From positions 1-6,471 of the forward strand of contig JABDJT010000490.1 in NCBI GenBank assembly GCA_013003335.1: a stretch of DNA of 6,471 bases, given 5' to 3'. The first letter of the stretch is position 1, and every line of letters begins with the position of its first letter. Shown here piece after piece: positions 6,015 through 6,471 of this stretch. Source of the stretch: Verrucomicrobiales bacterium (lineage in GTDB: Bacteria > Verrucomicrobiota > Verrucomicrobiia > Verrucomicrobiales > DEV007). The notes under the pieces are model-generated. The model searched no databases. It was not told where the DNA came from and worked only from the letters and a program-made list of their open reading frames with translations. The translations under genes were made by a program, and so were the position numbers.

Positions 6015-6386
6015 ATGCGCAGCCTGTTACGTTCCAAAATCCACCTTGCCACCGTCACGGAGGCGAACCCGGATTACGTGGGGTCCGTCACGATCGATCG
6101 AGATCTGATGGACGCGGTCGATTTGTGGGAAGGCGAAAAAGTTCTCATCGCCAGCGTCTCGACCGGTGCGCGACTCGAAACTTACGTGATCGAAGGCGAG
6201 CGCGGTTCCGGGGTCATCGCCATCAACGGCGCGGCGGCCCATCTCATCAATGCCGGCGAGCGGGTGATCATCATGGGCTTCGAGATCGCGGAAAAACCCG
6301 TCGAACCGAAGGTCGTGCTGGTGGACGAAGACAACCGGATTGTCGAGCACCTCAAGGAAGAGGCCGGCGTGATGATTGGCGTGTAG
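6015..6386 (+). CDS. panD: Aspartate 1-decarboxylase precursor
   Basis: This pyruvoyl enzyme decarboxylates L-aspartate to beta-alanine, the beta-alanine source for pantothenate and coenzyme A. The 123-residue length is normal for the family. The self-processing site is Gly23-Ser24 in YVGSVTID; cleavage would give a beta chain (1-23) and an alpha chain (24-123) whose Ser24 becomes the pyruvoyl group. Other family residues are visible: K8 near the N-terminus (RSKIHLATVTEA), Arg53 and Tyr57 in TGARLETYVI, ERGSG at 62-66 and NGAAAHL at 71-77. Pro/Gly-poor ends and a standard GEKV-type beta barrel complete it. No panB, panC or PanZ-like maturation factor gene is in the window. The ATG lies 61 bases after the sixA-like stop and is preceded by CCCCGAA rather than a Shine-Dalgarno. 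It could be co-transcribed with the phosphatase or use its own promoter. Confidence 0.96.
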   Translation: MRSLLRSKIHLATVTEANPDYVGSVTIDRDLMDAVDLWEGEKVLIASVSTGARLETYVIEGERGSGVIAINGAAAHLINAGERVIIMGFEIAEKPVEPKVVLVDEDNRIVEHLKEEAGVMIGV

Positions 6387-6396
6387 CCATTCGGTT

Positions 6397-6471
6397 TCAC
6401 TCCGCTGTTTTCGCCAAACCGAGCGCTTCCTTCAGGAGTTCCAGGAATTCGACCAGCGATTTCTCGTCGGT
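6397..6471 (-). CDS. C-terminal end of an unidentified minus-strand gene (24 codons plus stop)
   Basis: Reading the minus strand from the right edge gives an open frame ending SLVEFLELLKEALGLAKTAE and TGA at 6399-6397. The composition (alternating leucine with Glu/Lys) fits an amphipathic terminal helix. The stop falls 10 bases after the panD stop on the opposite strand, a tidy convergent junction. Of the other two minus frames one has an early stop and the other merely runs on antisense through panD. Too little is visible to name a family. Confidence 0.5.
   Translation of the reverse strand, partial: TDEKSLVEFLELLKEALGLAKTAE

Noticed and set aside
5447..6386. A phosphorelay system joining the sixA-like phosphatase to the hybrid kinase
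   Set aside because: The genes are 2.7 kb apart with a divergent operon between them; nothing in the sequence ties them together beyond shared chemistry.
6391..6422. Inverted repeat TCGGTTT…AAACCGA after panD as a bidirectional terminator
   Set aside because: Only 7 bp with an 18-base loop, no T-tract, and the right arm lies within the partial minus-strand gene; weak by eye.

Overview
The window is about 6.5 kb of moderately GC-rich bacterial chromosome. It looks like ordinary housekeeping and signalling sequence, with no phage, transposase, CRISPR or RNA gene that I can see. A very large hybrid sensor kinase (propeller, Y_Y_Y, GAF, kinase and receiver) and the absence of clear Shine-Dalgarno sequences suggest a member of the PVC/Bacteroidota-type lineages. 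Verrucomicrobiota is my best guess at this GC content, but this rests on architecture only and is not proven.

Layout: (1) 3-2708 (+), most of a hybrid histidine kinase whose N-terminus lies outside the left edge. (2) A 55-base gap holding a perfect 10-bp inverted repeat, then a class I SAM methyltransferase at 2764-3498 (+). (3) A minus-strand block in transcription order: an unrecognised membrane-anchored protein (5340-4738), dihydrofolate reductase folA (4724-4224) and an NRDE/TANGO2-family protein (4236-3424). The genes are 13 bases apart and then overlap by 13 bases, so they are probably one operon. The NRDE gene runs 75 bases into the end of the methyltransferase gene on the opposite strand. 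(4) A 106-base divergent intergenic region, then a SixA-like histidine phosphatase (5447-5953, +) and aspartate 1-decarboxylase panD (6015-6386, +). (5) At the right edge, the last 24 codons of a convergent minus-strand gene.

Functionally, folA (tetrahydrofolate) and panD (beta-alanine for pantothenate/CoA) are cofactor-metabolism enzymes. The SixA-like phosphatase and the hybrid kinase both involve phosphohistidine chemistry, but they lie 2.7 kb apart with other genes between, so a link is speculative. The kinase has no response regulator beside it in this window.

The least-explained signal is a small family of sequences built on AACAGGGTTG/CAACCCTGTT. There is a perfect palindrome between the kinase and the methyltransferase, a degenerate copy inside the NRDE gene, a half-site just upstream of the sixA-like gene, and a related 15-mer beside another perfect hairpin inside the unrecognised gene. 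I do not see a convincing new defence or mobile system here.
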